Notes under the pieces: model-generated
Seen by the model: only the letters and a program-made list of their open reading frames with translations
Database searches by the model: none
What the model was told of the DNA's origin: nothing
Assembly: GCF_014201505.1 (NCBI RefSeq)
Contig: NZ_JACHEO010000020.1
Coordinates: forward strand, 1 to 64,000
Direction: 5' to 3'
From: Desulfoprunum benzoelyticum
Lineage (GTDB): Bacteria > Desulfobacterota > Desulfobulbia > Desulfobulbales > Desulfocapsaceae
Length of the DNA stretch: 64,000 nt
Part shown: positions 36,159-44,390 of the stretch, one piece after another
Layout: every line of letters starts with the position of its first letter
Numbering within the stretch: position 1 is the stretch's first letter
Position numbers and translations under genes: made by a program

Positions 36159-36872
36159 ATGGATATCAGGACTCTCCCTGAACGGGAGCGACAGATATAT
36201 AACCGTTTGCGGCAGAAATATTCGCTGACCTTTGACAGCTTGAAACTCGGCGACACCACTATCCGTTTACTCAAGGTCGCCGACCTTGGGGAAATCATCG
36301 GTGATCGCGATCCCTTCGCCGATGTGACGCAGTTTCCGTTCTGGGTCAAGCTCTGGGATGCCGCGATCATCCTGTCGTATGTGCTGACCAGGGTTCCCGG
36401 GCGCGAGGGGCGTACCCTCCTCGAACTGGGGGCAGGCCTTGGTGCGCCTGGTCTGGCCGCGGCGGCCTCGGGTTTCGACGTCACCATCAGTGACTATGAA
36501 GAGATCATCAGGGACTTCCAGCAGGTCAGCGCCGCCGCCTCCGGCCTTCACAACGTCAAACTGACCCTCCTCGACTGGCTTGATCCGCCGCAACTTCCTG
36601 CCTTTGATGTCCTTGCCGGCGCCGAGATACTGTTCCGCGAAGAATTTTTCGCCCCGCTGCTGCGCGTCTTCGCCACCTATCTCAAGCCTGACGGAGTGGT
36701 CTATCTGGCCCACGACGCCCGGCGACAGAGCCTGCCGAAATTCCTCAAGCTGGCGGAAAAGGAGTATGACATCGGCGTTGCCAGACAGAATTACATCAAG
36801 GATGGCAGCCCCGTCTCGATTATCGTCAATCGTCTGGTCAGAAAAGGAGCCGGGAAAGAAGGAAACGCATGA
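36159..36872 (+). CDS. Class I SAM-dependent methyltransferase
   Basis: A 237-residue Rossmann methyltransferase resembling the METTL21/ETFB lysine methyltransferase branch: QFPFWVKLWDAAIILSYVL, SAM motif LLELGAGLGAPGLAAA, and VTISDYEE. The target is unknown; protein lysine is plausible from the family. Its stop overlaps sirC by four bases (ATGA), so it leads the sirC-ccsA-hemA chain. AAGGAG precedes the ATG. Confidence 0.82.
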   Translation: MDIRTLPERERQIYNRLRQKYSLTFDSLKLGDTTIRLLKVADLGEIIGDRDPFADVTQFPFWVKLWDAAIILSYVLTRVPGREGRTLLELGAGLGAPGLAAAASGFDVTISDYEEIIRDFQQVSAAASGLHNVKLTLLDWLDPPQLPAFDVLAGAEILFREEFFAPLLRVFATYLKPDGVVYLAHDARRQSLPKFLKLAEKEYDIGVARQNYIKDGSPVSIIVNRLVRKGAGKEGNA

Positions 36873-37582
36873 GTGGTCCGACCCCCCTCTATCCTGTCAA
36901 CCTGAAAATTGCCGGGCGACTCTGTCTCGTCGTCGGCGGCGGTCCGGTCGCGGTCCGCAAAGTCGGGGCTCTGCTGATTGGCGGCGGCAGGGTCAGGGTC
37001 GTCAGTCCCGAAGCTGTGGCGCCGCTGCGGCGACTGGCCCAGTCCGGGAGGATAGAATGGCGGCAGCGCCTCTATCGGACAGGCGACCTGGACGGAGCCT
37101 TTATCGTCATCGCCGCGACGAACAGGCCTGAAGTGCAGCGGCAGGTTGCCAGGGATGCGGCCGCCGGCCGGGTCCTGCTGAACAGCACGGATGACCCGGC
37201 GGCCTGCGACTTCCAGGTGCCTTCCCAGTTGAAGCGCGGTGATCTGCTGATTACCATATCGACCGGTGGCGCGAGTCCGGCATTTTCCAGGCGGATCAGG
37301 GAGAGCCTCGAAGCGGAGTTCGGCTGGGAATACGGGGTGACCGTCGATCTTCTCGGCCGGCTGAGAGCGTTGGTGATGGGCGGTGGCGGCGATGCGGCGG
37401 ACCATGCGCCGGTTTTTCGGGACATCTTGGAGTTGGATCTCGCCGGGCGTATCCGGGATGCGGATTGGGATGGTCTGGTCGGGATGTTGAAGACTGCGTT
37501 GCCTCCGCATCTCGACCCGGAACCTGTCGTTCGGTCCCTCGTCGAGGTCGCCAACCGAGAGAAGAAAGAGTATCCCTTGTGA
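36869..37582 (+). CDS. sirC: Precorrin-2 dehydrogenase / sirohydrochlorin ferrochelatase-type protein
   Basis: A 237-residue homologue of the N-terminal half of CysG (SirC/Met8). An NAD-binding start (LCLVVGGGPVAVRKVGALL) and the NSTDDPAACDFQVPSQLKRGDLLITISTGGASPAFSRRIRE region are characteristic. It oxidises precorrin-2 to sirohydrochlorin on the way to siroheme, the prosthetic group of the dissimilatory sulfite reductase. Whether it also inserts iron cannot be told. The C-terminal helical domain is short of the full CysG length, and no methyltransferase half is fused. Coupled to the upstream methyltransferase. Confidence 0.93.
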   Translation: MSGPTPLYPVNLKIAGRLCLVVGGGPVAVRKVGALLIGGGRVRVVSPEAVAPLRRLAQSGRIEWRQRLYRTGDLDGAFIVIAATNRPEVQRQVARDAAAGRVLLNSTDDPAACDFQVPSQLKRGDLLITISTGGASPAFSRRIRESLEAEFGWEYGVTVDLLGRLRALVMGGGGDAADHAPVFRDILELDLAGRIRDADWDGLVGMLKTALPPHLDPEPVVRSLVEVANREKKEYPL

Positions 37583-37636
37583 ACCGGGGATCGGTCGGTA
37601 TGCATCCTGTTCCGCCATCCTTGTATTGAGGATAAA

Positions 37637-38464
37637 ATGAGCGAAATCAGCTACCTGCTTTTTCAGGCCGTTATGTTGGTGACCTTTCTGGCCTGTTCCA
37701 CCTACAGTGTGTTCTTCGTCAGCCAGAAAAACAGGGTGCGCAAGGTGGCGAGGATACTGCTGGTCTCGTCAGGGATCCTCCAGACCCTGTATATCCTTTC
37801 GCGGTATCAACTTGTCGGTCATGCCCCGATAACCTCGCAGCATGAGACTGTTGTCGTTTTTGCCTGGGCCACCACCTGGGCATACCTGTCGTTTCGGTGG
37901 CGCTATACGGTCAAGAATTTCGGCGCCTTTGTCTCCCTGTTGATCATGTTTCTTCTCGTCCTGTCCTCCCTGGCATCAAGGGAGGTCAGTGAACTCGTGC
38001 CGGCCCTGCAGAGCTGGTGGCTCCCCGTGCATGCCGGGGTTTCGCTCTTCGGTTATGGTTTTCTTGCCCTGGCCTTCTGCGGCGGCCTGATGTATCTCCT
38101 CCAGGAACGGGAGCTGAAGAGCAAGCGTTTCGGCTACTTTTTCCCCCGTCTGCCCTCTCTCGAGGCGCTGGATCAGCTCAACAGCCATTGCCTTACCGTC
38201 GGCTTCGTCTTTCTGTCTTTAGGCATCGTCAGCGGTTCGGTCTGGGCCAGACAGGCATGGGGAACCTACTGGCACTGGGATCCGAAGGAAACCTGGTCGC
38301 TGATTACCTGGTTCATCTACCTGATCCAGATCCATCAACGGTTCACCGCCGGTTGGCGGGGAAAGCGGGCGGCGATCATGGCCATATTGGGTTTTGCCGC
38401 TGTCGCCTTCACCCTGTGGGGGGTCAGTTATCTGCTTGGCGGGGTGCACAGCTATGCCAGGTGA
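37637..38464 (+). CDS. ccsA: CcsA/HemX-type heme-handling membrane protein
   Basis: A 275-residue membrane protein with about eight helices. It has a full WWD-type motif (WGTYWHWDPKETWSLITWFIY at about 210-230) and flanking histidines typical of CcsA, the heme-delivery half of system II cytochrome c synthetase. It sits exactly where hemX lies in many genomes, between sirC and hemA, so it may instead modulate HemA or membrane heme. No CcsB/ResB partner is in the window. GAGG lies five bases before ATG. Its stop overlaps hemA by 11 bases. Confidence 0.9.
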   Translation: MSEISYLLFQAVMLVTFLACSTYSVFFVSQKNRVRKVARILLVSSGILQTLYILSRYQLVGHAPITSQHETVVVFAWATTWAYLSFRWRYTVKNFGAFVSLLIMFLLVLSSLASREVSELVPALQSWWLPVHAGVSLFGYGFLALAFCGGLMYLLQERELKSKRFGYFFPRLPSLEALDQLNSHCLTVGFVFLSLGIVSGSVWARQAWGTYWHWDPKETWSLITWFIYLIQIHQRFTAGWRGKRAAIMAILGFAAVAFTLWGVSYLLGGVHSYAR

Positions 38465-39737
38465 ACGCATCATACTCCTCGGGGTCAATCACAAGACGAC
38501 CCCGGTGGAGGTCCGCGAGAGGATGGCCCTCTCAAGCGGCTACGAACAGCCGCTAACCGCCCTGAAGCAGATCGGGACGATACGGGAATGCTATCTGCTG
38601 TCGACCTGCAACCGGGTGGAACTGTTGCTGGTGGCCGAACCGAGCGATCAACTGATAGACAACATCCTCTCTTTCCTGTTCGGAGACCGTATCGCGAAAG
38701 AACAGTGCCGTGAGTATCTGTACATCTATTACGATCGGGACGCGGTTCACCATCTCTTCATGGTTGCCGCCAGTCTCGATTCGATGATCGTCGGGGAGGC
38801 CCAGATCCTCGGCCAGCTGAAGGAAGCCTATCGCCATGCCTCCCGGTTTGGCTGCACCGGGCCGTTGCTCAACCGTTTGCTGCACAAGTCTTTTTCGGTC
38901 GCCAAACGGGTCAGGACAGAGACGGCGATCGGCTCGGCTGCCGTCTCGATCAGCTATGCCGCGGTCCAGCTGGCGAAGAAGATTTTCGGCAATATCAGGG
39001 ACAAGAAGGTCCTGCTGATCGGTGCCGGGGAAATGGCGGAGCTGGCTGCCGAGCATCTCGTCGGCCAGGGGGTGGCCGAAGTCGTCGTCGCCAACCGGAC
39101 TCTGGCCCGGGGAGTGGAACTGGCCAAGCGGTTTCATGGTCGGGCAGTCTCCTTCGACGAATTGATCAGTCAGCTCGAACAGGTCGACATCATCATCAGT
39201 TCGACAGGGGCGCCGACCATGGTTCTGCGCCAGAGCGACGTCCGGCCGGTCATGCGGGTCCGCCGGAACAGGCCCCTGTTCTTCATCGATATCGCGGTGC
39301 CGCGTGATCTCGATCCCGACCTCAACGACCTGGAAAACGTTTACCTCTATGATATTGATGATCTCAGCAGTGTCGTCGAGATGAACCGCACTGGCAGGGA
39401 GCGCGAGGCGGTCAAGGCGACGCGGATCGTCGACGAGATGACGCTCAGTTTTGGGCGCTGGATGGAGGGGATGACGGTCACGCCGACGATTCTGGCCCTG
39501 CGCAATAAGGCGGACGGCATATGCCGGGCCGAACTGGAGAAGACCCTGCCGCGCCTGACCGGCCTGTCCGAGGAGGAGAGACACGCCATCGAGGTCATGC
39601 TTTCGGCCATCACGGCGAAAATGCTCCATGCTCCTCTTGCCTATCTCAAGAGTGAATCCTGCGGCGGGCGGGATAACAGTGAGGCCAAGATCGATACGGT
39701 ACGGACGATCTTCGATCTTGGTGGAGACGATCAATGA
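38454..39737 (+). CDS. hemA: Glutamyl-tRNA reductase
   Basis: A 427-residue enzyme that reduces glutamyl-tRNA to glutamate-1-semialdehyde, the first committed tetrapyrrole step. The catalytic cysteine C52 lies in LLSTCNRVELL. Then GEAQILGQLKEAY, the NADP motif LLIGAGEMAELAAEHL, and a C-terminal dimerisation helix region follow. An open frame extends upstream to 38394; the start is ATG 38454, overlapping the ccsA stop. Normal length. Its stop overlaps the next gene by four bases. Confidence 0.97.
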   Translation: MPGERIILLGVNHKTTPVEVRERMALSSGYEQPLTALKQIGTIRECYLLSTCNRVELLLVAEPSDQLIDNILSFLFGDRIAKEQCREYLYIYYDRDAVHHLFMVAASLDSMIVGEAQILGQLKEAYRHASRFGCTGPLLNRLLHKSFSVAKRVRTETAIGSAAVSISYAAVQLAKKIFGNIRDKKVLLIGAGEMAELAAEHLVGQGVAEVVVANRTLARGVELAKRFHGRAVSFDELISQLEQVDIIISSTGAPTMVLRQSDVRPVMRVRRNRPLFFIDIAVPRDLDPDLNDLENVYLYDIDDLSSVVEMNRTGREREAVKATRIVDEMTLSFGRWMEGMTVTPTILALRNKADGICRAELEKTLPRLTGLSEEERHAIEVMLSAITAKMLHAPLAYLKSESCGGRDNSEAKIDTVRTIFDLGGDDQ

Positions 39738-40234
39738 GCGCCTGCGTCGAGGAGCATCTCGACAACGAATGGTTTGTGGTGCGGCATTCCGGCGAGATTC
39801 CGGAGATCGCCCTCTATGCCGCCCGTCACTATCTGACCGAGGCGGAAGACGGGCCCCGGCTGAACCTGTCGCAGGATCAGTGGGGAAGGCTGCTGGACGC
39901 GGCCAGTGTGCGGTATCGGGAGATCGTCCTGCGTGATCTGCAGCTTGATAACCGTGACACCTCCATATACCGCGGCTTGGCCAGGTCGATCGCCAATTAC
40001 CGCAGGTTCGAATCCTTCTGCCGCCGTCATGGCCTCGACATGCAGGATTTCTGCAGGGAGGTGGCGGCGGCTCTGCTGATCTTCCTTGCCGCCGAGGCGG
40101 CGCAAGTAGCCAGCGGCGACCGGAAATCCTGCATCAACTGCACCTTCACCGATTTGAACGATTTTGCCTGTCGAATCGGTCTCGTCAGCGATTCATTGCC
40201 GATGTCCATACGCCGACTGTGCCCGGAGGAATGA
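39734..40234 (+). CDS. Conserved-looking hypothetical protein coupled to hemA
   Basis: A 166-residue soluble, mostly helical protein that I do not recognise. It starts within the hemA stop (ATGA), so it is translated with it. Features: an acidic N-terminus, three long amphipathic helices (about 46-110), and a CINC pair near 136-139. No signal peptide or membrane span. Codon use matches its neighbours. A role in tetrapyrrole synthesis or heme sensing is suggested only by position. Confidence 0.7.
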   Translation: MSACVEEHLDNEWFVVRHSGEIPEIALYAARHYLTEAEDGPRLNLSQDQWGRLLDAASVRYREIVLRDLQLDNRDTSIYRGLARSIANYRRFESFCRRHGLDMQDFCREVAAALLIFLAAEAAQVASGDRKSCINCTFTDLNDFACRIGLVSDSLPMSIRRLCPEE

Positions 40235-40421
40235 TTTTCTCCTTGCTCTGACAGACCAGGGGTGATCGGACAAATCCTTACGCTCTGTACTCCATCCTGC
40301 TGAAATACGTACTTCCGTATCTCTTTGTCGTAGTATTTACGGCACGCTTTTGGTATGTCTTTTAAGGTTAAGGGTCAGACTTTGCGCCTGAATTCCGTTT
40401 TTCTCTTTATCACTGAATGAC

Positions 40422-42524
40422 ATGAAATATCTCACACCACCAGTTTTCGCCCTCCTGCTGCTTTTGAGCTGTCCCCTGCTTGGCTTCGGGGAAAGTGCCG
40501 ACAACCGGTCTTCAGCGGATTTTCTGAAGCGGAACAGGCTCATCGGCTATATGCTGGCCAAGCAGCTACCGACCGTGCATCTCAGTGACAAATCCATGGA
40601 CGATGAGCTGGCGCAGGCGGCGTTCACCCTCTATCTCAACCAGCTCGATTTCCAGAAGAGATTTCTGCTGCAGAAGGATGTCGATCAACTCAGGGCCTTC
40701 GCCCCGTATATCGACGACAACCTGGTGCAGGGAAACAACCCCCTGCCGGATGCGGGTATGGATATTCTTGGCGAAAGGATCGACCAGGCCGAGAAGATGG
40801 TCGAGGCCATCCTGGCGGCGGGAATTGATTTCAACGCCTCCGAAACCCTCGAGACCGATCCGAAAAAACTGGAATTTGCCAGAGACCTGCCGGGGCTGCA
40901 GGACCGGTGGCGCAAGATTCTCAAATCTGAGATTATCTCCCGCTACCTCGAACTTGAGGACGATGCGAAGAAGGCCAAGGAGAACAAAACTCCGGACGGA
41001 CTGCTGCAGGAGGCGAGGTCAAAGGTAGCCAAGCGGTACAAGGAGATTTTCCGCCGCCTGCGCCAGGAAACGCGGCAGGACCATTACGACCGTTACTTCA
41101 ATGCCGTCGCCCGGGCCTTCGATCCGCACACGAACTACATTCCGCCGGCCGGCAAGGAGCAGTTCGATATCAGCATGCGGGGCAGTCTCGAAGGGATCGG
41201 CGCCCTGCTGCGCGAAGATGACGGTTTCATCAAGGTCATGCGGATAATCCCCGGCAGTGCCTCGGCCAGGCAGGGGCGACTGCAGGCCGAGGATACGATT
41301 CTCCAGGTTGCCCAGGGGGGCGAAGAACCGGTGGATGTCACCGATATGCGGCTGCGTGATGCGGTTCGCCTGATCCGCGGCTCCAAAGGCAGCGAGGTCC
41401 GGCTGACGGTGCGCAAGGCCGACGGGTCGAAGGATATCATTCCCATTGTCCGTGACGTCGTCCAGATCGAGGAGACTTTTGTCCGGAGCACGGTGCTGAA
41501 AAATTCCGATGGCAGAAAGATCGGCCTGATCTATATCCCCAGTTTCTATCGCGATTTCGAAAAAACCAGCAACGGCGAAAACGCCAGGAACTCGACCGAC
41601 GATACCCGTAAGGAGGTGCTGGCGCTCAAAAAACAGGGGGTCGACGGCATCATCCTTGATCTCCGCAATAACGGCGGCGGGGCCCTGGTCGATGCCGTCG
41701 ATATCGCCGGTCTTTTCCTGCCCTCCGGACCGGTAGTGCAGGTCAGGAACAGTAACGGTTCGATCCGGGTCTTGAACGATGAAGACCCGGAAATGGTCTA
41801 TAGCGGACCGCTCGTGGTCCTGGTCAATGTCTTTTCCGCCTCCGCCTCGGAAATCGTCGCCGCCGCGCTCCAGGATTATCGCCGGGCGATCGTCATAGGC
41901 GGGCCGACTACCCATGGGAAGGGGACCGTTCAGACCGTCATCGATTTCAACGACAACATCCCGCTGTTCCAGATCAATAAATACGATGATCTCGGGGCGT
42001 TGAAGGTGACGATCCAGAAATTCTACCGGATAACCGGGGGGTCGACGCAGTATAAAGGGATGGAACCTGATATCGTCCTCCCAAGCATCCTCGAAAGTCT
42101 CAAATCGGGGGAGCGGTTCCTCGAATACTCGATGCCGTGGAGCAGTATCGACCCGGTTACCTTCGCGAAGTCCCAGGCGGTTCCGGCCAAGCTCGATACC
42201 ATACGCGCCGCCAGCGCCCACCGGGTTGTCAGGAATGAGAAGTTCAAAGCTATCCGGGACGAAATCGCCAGGGTGCAGGAACAGGTGGATAACTCCGTTA
42301 TCTCGCTTGATATCGACGACATGAGGAAAAAGCAGGAGGAGGCCAGGCTGGCCAAGGAAAAGGTCGGCAGTCAGTTCGGCCTTTTCGGTGATGAGGCGCG
42401 GACTGACAGCGAGACCGCGGAGGATGAGGAAGACATGCAGTCAAGCGGTGCCGAGTGGTTGAAGGAAGTGCAGGACGACCCTTATATCCAGGAGGCTGAA
42501 TTGATCATTGCCGATATGACCTGA
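40422..42524 (+). CDS. prc: Tail-specific protease Prc (CtpA family, S41)
   Basis: A 700-residue periplasmic protease with an N-terminal signal (1-23). In order: helical N-terminal domain, PDZ domain (about 245-335, including GSLEGIGALLREDDGFIKVMRIIPGSAS), and the S41 catalytic domain with IDLRNNGGGAL-type pattern. The serine block SASASE is at 472-477 and the catalytic lysine K500 in HGKGTVQT. The C-terminal region matches the DUF3340 part of long Prc proteins. Prc trims or degrades periplasmic proteins and in E. coli controls a murein hydrolase. Starts at ATG 40422 with a poor ribosome site. Confidence 0.95.
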   Translation: MKYLTPPVFALLLLLSCPLLGFGESADNRSSADFLKRNRLIGYMLAKQLPTVHLSDKSMDDELAQAAFTLYLNQLDFQKRFLLQKDVDQLRAFAPYIDDNLVQGNNPLPDAGMDILGERIDQAEKMVEAILAAGIDFNASETLETDPKKLEFARDLPGLQDRWRKILKSEIISRYLELEDDAKKAKENKTPDGLLQEARSKVAKRYKEIFRRLRQETRQDHYDRYFNAVARAFDPHTNYIPPAGKEQFDISMRGSLEGIGALLREDDGFIKVMRIIPGSASARQGRLQAEDTILQVAQGGEEPVDVTDMRLRDAVRLIRGSKGSEVRLTVRKADGSKDIIPIVRDVVQIEETFVRSTVLKNSDGRKIGLIYIPSFYRDFEKTSNGENARNSTDDTRKEVLALKKQGVDGIILDLRNNGGGALVDAVDIAGLFLPSGPVVQVRNSNGSIRVLNDEDPEMVYSGPLVVLVNVFSASASEIVAAALQDYRRAIVIGGPTTHGKGTVQTVIDFNDNIPLFQINKYDDLGALKVTIQKFYRITGGSTQYKGMEPDIVLPSILESLKSGERFLEYSMPWSSIDPVTFAKSQAVPAKLDTIRAASAHRVVRNEKFKAIRDEIARVQEQVDNSVISLDIDDMRKKQEEARLAKEKVGSQFGLFGDEARTDSETAEDEEDMQSSGAEWLKEVQDDPYIQEAELIIADMT

Positions 42525-42601
42525 GTGGCGGGGAGGGCGCAGGTGAAGAGACAAGCTCAGTCGATACTGCCTTCGGAGCCCTGGGCCGCAGTAAAATATC
42601 C

Positions 42602-42630
42602 TTGAAAAAGAAATGGAAAGATGCTAGAAA
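42602..42630 (+). promoter_or_regulatory. Sigma-70 promoter of the rsbRD-dsrMKJOP operon
   Basis: TTGAAA (42602-42607), 17-base spacer, TAGAAA (42625-42630). Start near 42637, leader of about 83 bases. Confidence 0.6.
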
Positions 42631-42640
42631 TCCGCTTTTA

Positions 42641-42654
42641 TGAATGGTCATTCA
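42641..42654. promoter_or_regulatory. 14-bp palindromic operator before the dsr operon
   Basis: TGAATGGTCATTCA is a perfect palindrome with a two-base centre, at about +4 to +17 of the predicted transcript. A further CATTCA overlaps at 42653-42658. The form (GAATG-2-CATTC) is like TetR-family operators. Confidence 0.6.
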
Positions 42655-42719
42655 TTCAACAGGGGTGGTAGATAAGATGCTGATGATATTGATATTAAAT
42701 GATTCAAGGCGGTTAGCGG

Positions 42720-43262
42720 ATGGACCTCGCTGAAGCGTTCAGGAATTATAAGGACAAGATTGTAGACCAATGGGTCGACTATACCCTGTCGACCTACCAG
42801 GCTTCCAGTTTCTTTAAAAAAGAACGGGACATGTTTGCCAACCCCGTTGGCGGCAATATTCGCGAGGCCCTGAAAAAACTGTTCTCCCTTCTTGTCAAGG
42901 GGGCTGGAACAGAACAGATGATTCCGCCCCTTGAGCAGATTTTGAAAATCCGCTCGATCCAGGAATTCTCTCCTTCACAGGCTGTAGCCCCACTGAACGC
43001 TGTCAAGCACATTACCAGAGAAATACTGGCTGCCGATAAAGAGCGACGCCACCTGGTTTCTGAGCTCTATGATTTTGAGTTCGCGGTCGATCTTGCGATC
43101 CTGGCCGCCTTTGATATCTACATGCAGTGCAGAGAGCGACTGTATCAGACCCGGATACAGGAGATCAAGACGGGCACCCATATCCTTACAGACAGTCGAT
43201 GCCCGTCATCGTTGCAGAAAAATAAAGTTCAGGATTCCATTCCAAAGGTCGAGAGTATTTAG
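42720..43262 (+). CDS. Free-standing RsbRD N-terminal sensor-domain protein
   Basis: A 180-residue soluble helical protein resembling the RsbRD N-terminal domain (an N-terminal sensory domain of RsbT co-antagonist proteins): YKDKIVDQWVDYTLSTYQASSFFKKERDMFANPVGGNIREALKKLF. The STAS output domain of RsbR is absent, so the protein ends after the sensor part plus a 35-residue tail. It leads dsrMKJOP with a 64-base gap and no terminator between, and shares the predicted promoter. A sensory or assembly role for the Dsr complex is inference. Confidence 0.75.
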   Translation: MDLAEAFRNYKDKIVDQWVDYTLSTYQASSFFKKERDMFANPVGGNIREALKKLFSLLVKGAGTEQMIPPLEQILKIRSIQEFSPSQAVAPLNAVKHITREILAADKERRHLVSELYDFEFAVDLAILAAFDIYMQCRERLYQTRIQEIKTGTHILTDSRCPSSLQKNKVQDSIPKVESI

Positions 43263-43326
43263 CTGGTGCCGGCCGATCGCATCGGTCCGGTACCTAATAA
43301 CAGTTCATTTTGAAGTGAGGTAAGAA

Positions 43327-44343
43327 ATGAAGTACGCCTTCTCATTTCTGGCAGTCATTGTGCTCATTCTGATTGCCGGGGTAGGATCCCAGATAGCGGG
43401 AATGCCATATTTTTTTGGTGTCTTTGTCCCCTATGTGGCCATCGCGATCTTCCTGGGTGGATTTGTCTACAGAGTGGTGCAGTGGGCCAAGTCGCCTGTT
43501 CCCTTCTCCATCCAGACCACCTGCGGTCAGGGAAAATCGCTGGAGTTCATCAAGCACAACCGGCTCGAAGCCCCGGATACCACCGCCGAGGTTGTCGCCC
43601 GGATGCTGCTTGAAATCTTCACCTTCCGTTCTCTGTTCCGAAACACCAAGTCGGAGATCCATGACGGGCCGAAAATTACGTATGAATCGTCGAAATGGCT
43701 GTGGCTGTTCGGTATCGTTTTTCATTATTCCTTCCTGATTGTCGTCATCAGGCACATGCGCCTCTTCCTCAATCCTGTGCCGGAAGTCGTCGCCTTTCTC
43801 GATTGGGCCGACAGCATGTTCGAGATCGGGGTCCCAAGCATGTATATGACGACTGCCGGATTGATCGGTGGTGCGGCACTGTTGTTCTCCCGGCGCCTGG
43901 TCAACCGGCATGTGCGGTATATTTCTCTTGTGAACGACTACTTCCCGCTCGTCCTCATTTTTGCCATCGGGGTGACCGGCGCCCTGATGCGCCATTTCCT
44001 GCGCGACGGGATCGATATCGTCGCCATCAAGCAGCTGGCGGTGGGCCTTGTGACCTTCTCCCCGGTCATCAATGGCGAGATCGGCGCAATCTTCTATATC
44101 CATGTCTTTCTCGTCGCCACCCTGCTTGTCTATTTCCCCTTCAGCAAGTTGATGCATCTCGGCGGCGTTTTCCTCAGCCCCACTCGAAATATGAAGAACA
44201 ACAGCCGGGCGGTACGCCACATCAACCCCTGGAATCCGGATATCAAACCGCATTCGTACGCCGGCTATGAGGATGAATTCCGTGAGTTCATGGTCGATGC
44301 GGGTATTCCAGTCGAGAAAGAGTTGCCGGCGCAAAAAGATTGA
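43327..44343 (+). CDS. dsrM: DsrM, cytochrome b subunit of the DsrMKJOP complex
   Basis: A 338-residue inner-membrane protein with about six hydrophobic segments and a NarI-like domain. Histidines in helices (for example in VFHYSFLIVVIRHMR and the later HVFLVATLLVYF) should ligate b hemes. It exchanges electrons with the quinone pool and passes them to DsrK. The first 25 residues are a membrane helix. GAGG lies seven bases before ATG. First dsr gene after the sensor-domain protein. Confidence 0.95.
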   Translation: MKYAFSFLAVIVLILIAGVGSQIAGMPYFFGVFVPYVAIAIFLGGFVYRVVQWAKSPVPFSIQTTCGQGKSLEFIKHNRLEAPDTTAEVVARMLLEIFTFRSLFRNTKSEIHDGPKITYESSKWLWLFGIVFHYSFLIVVIRHMRLFLNPVPEVVAFLDWADSMFEIGVPSMYMTTAGLIGGAALLFSRRLVNRHVRYISLVNDYFPLVLIFAIGVTGALMRHFLRDGIDIVAIKQLAVGLVTFSPVINGEIGAIFYIHVFLVATLLVYFPFSKLMHLGGVFLSPTRNMKNNSRAVRHINPWNPDIKPHSYAGYEDEFREFMVDAGIPVEKELPAQKD

Positions 44344-44390
44344 AGACTAACAGTTGAGACCCACAACCAGCTTATAAGGAATAGACAACG

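Noticed and set aside
40009-40022. GGTTCGAATCC, a tRNA T-arm-like string
   Set aside because: It lies inside the coding frame of the hemA-coupled protein and no acceptor, D or anticodon stems surround it.
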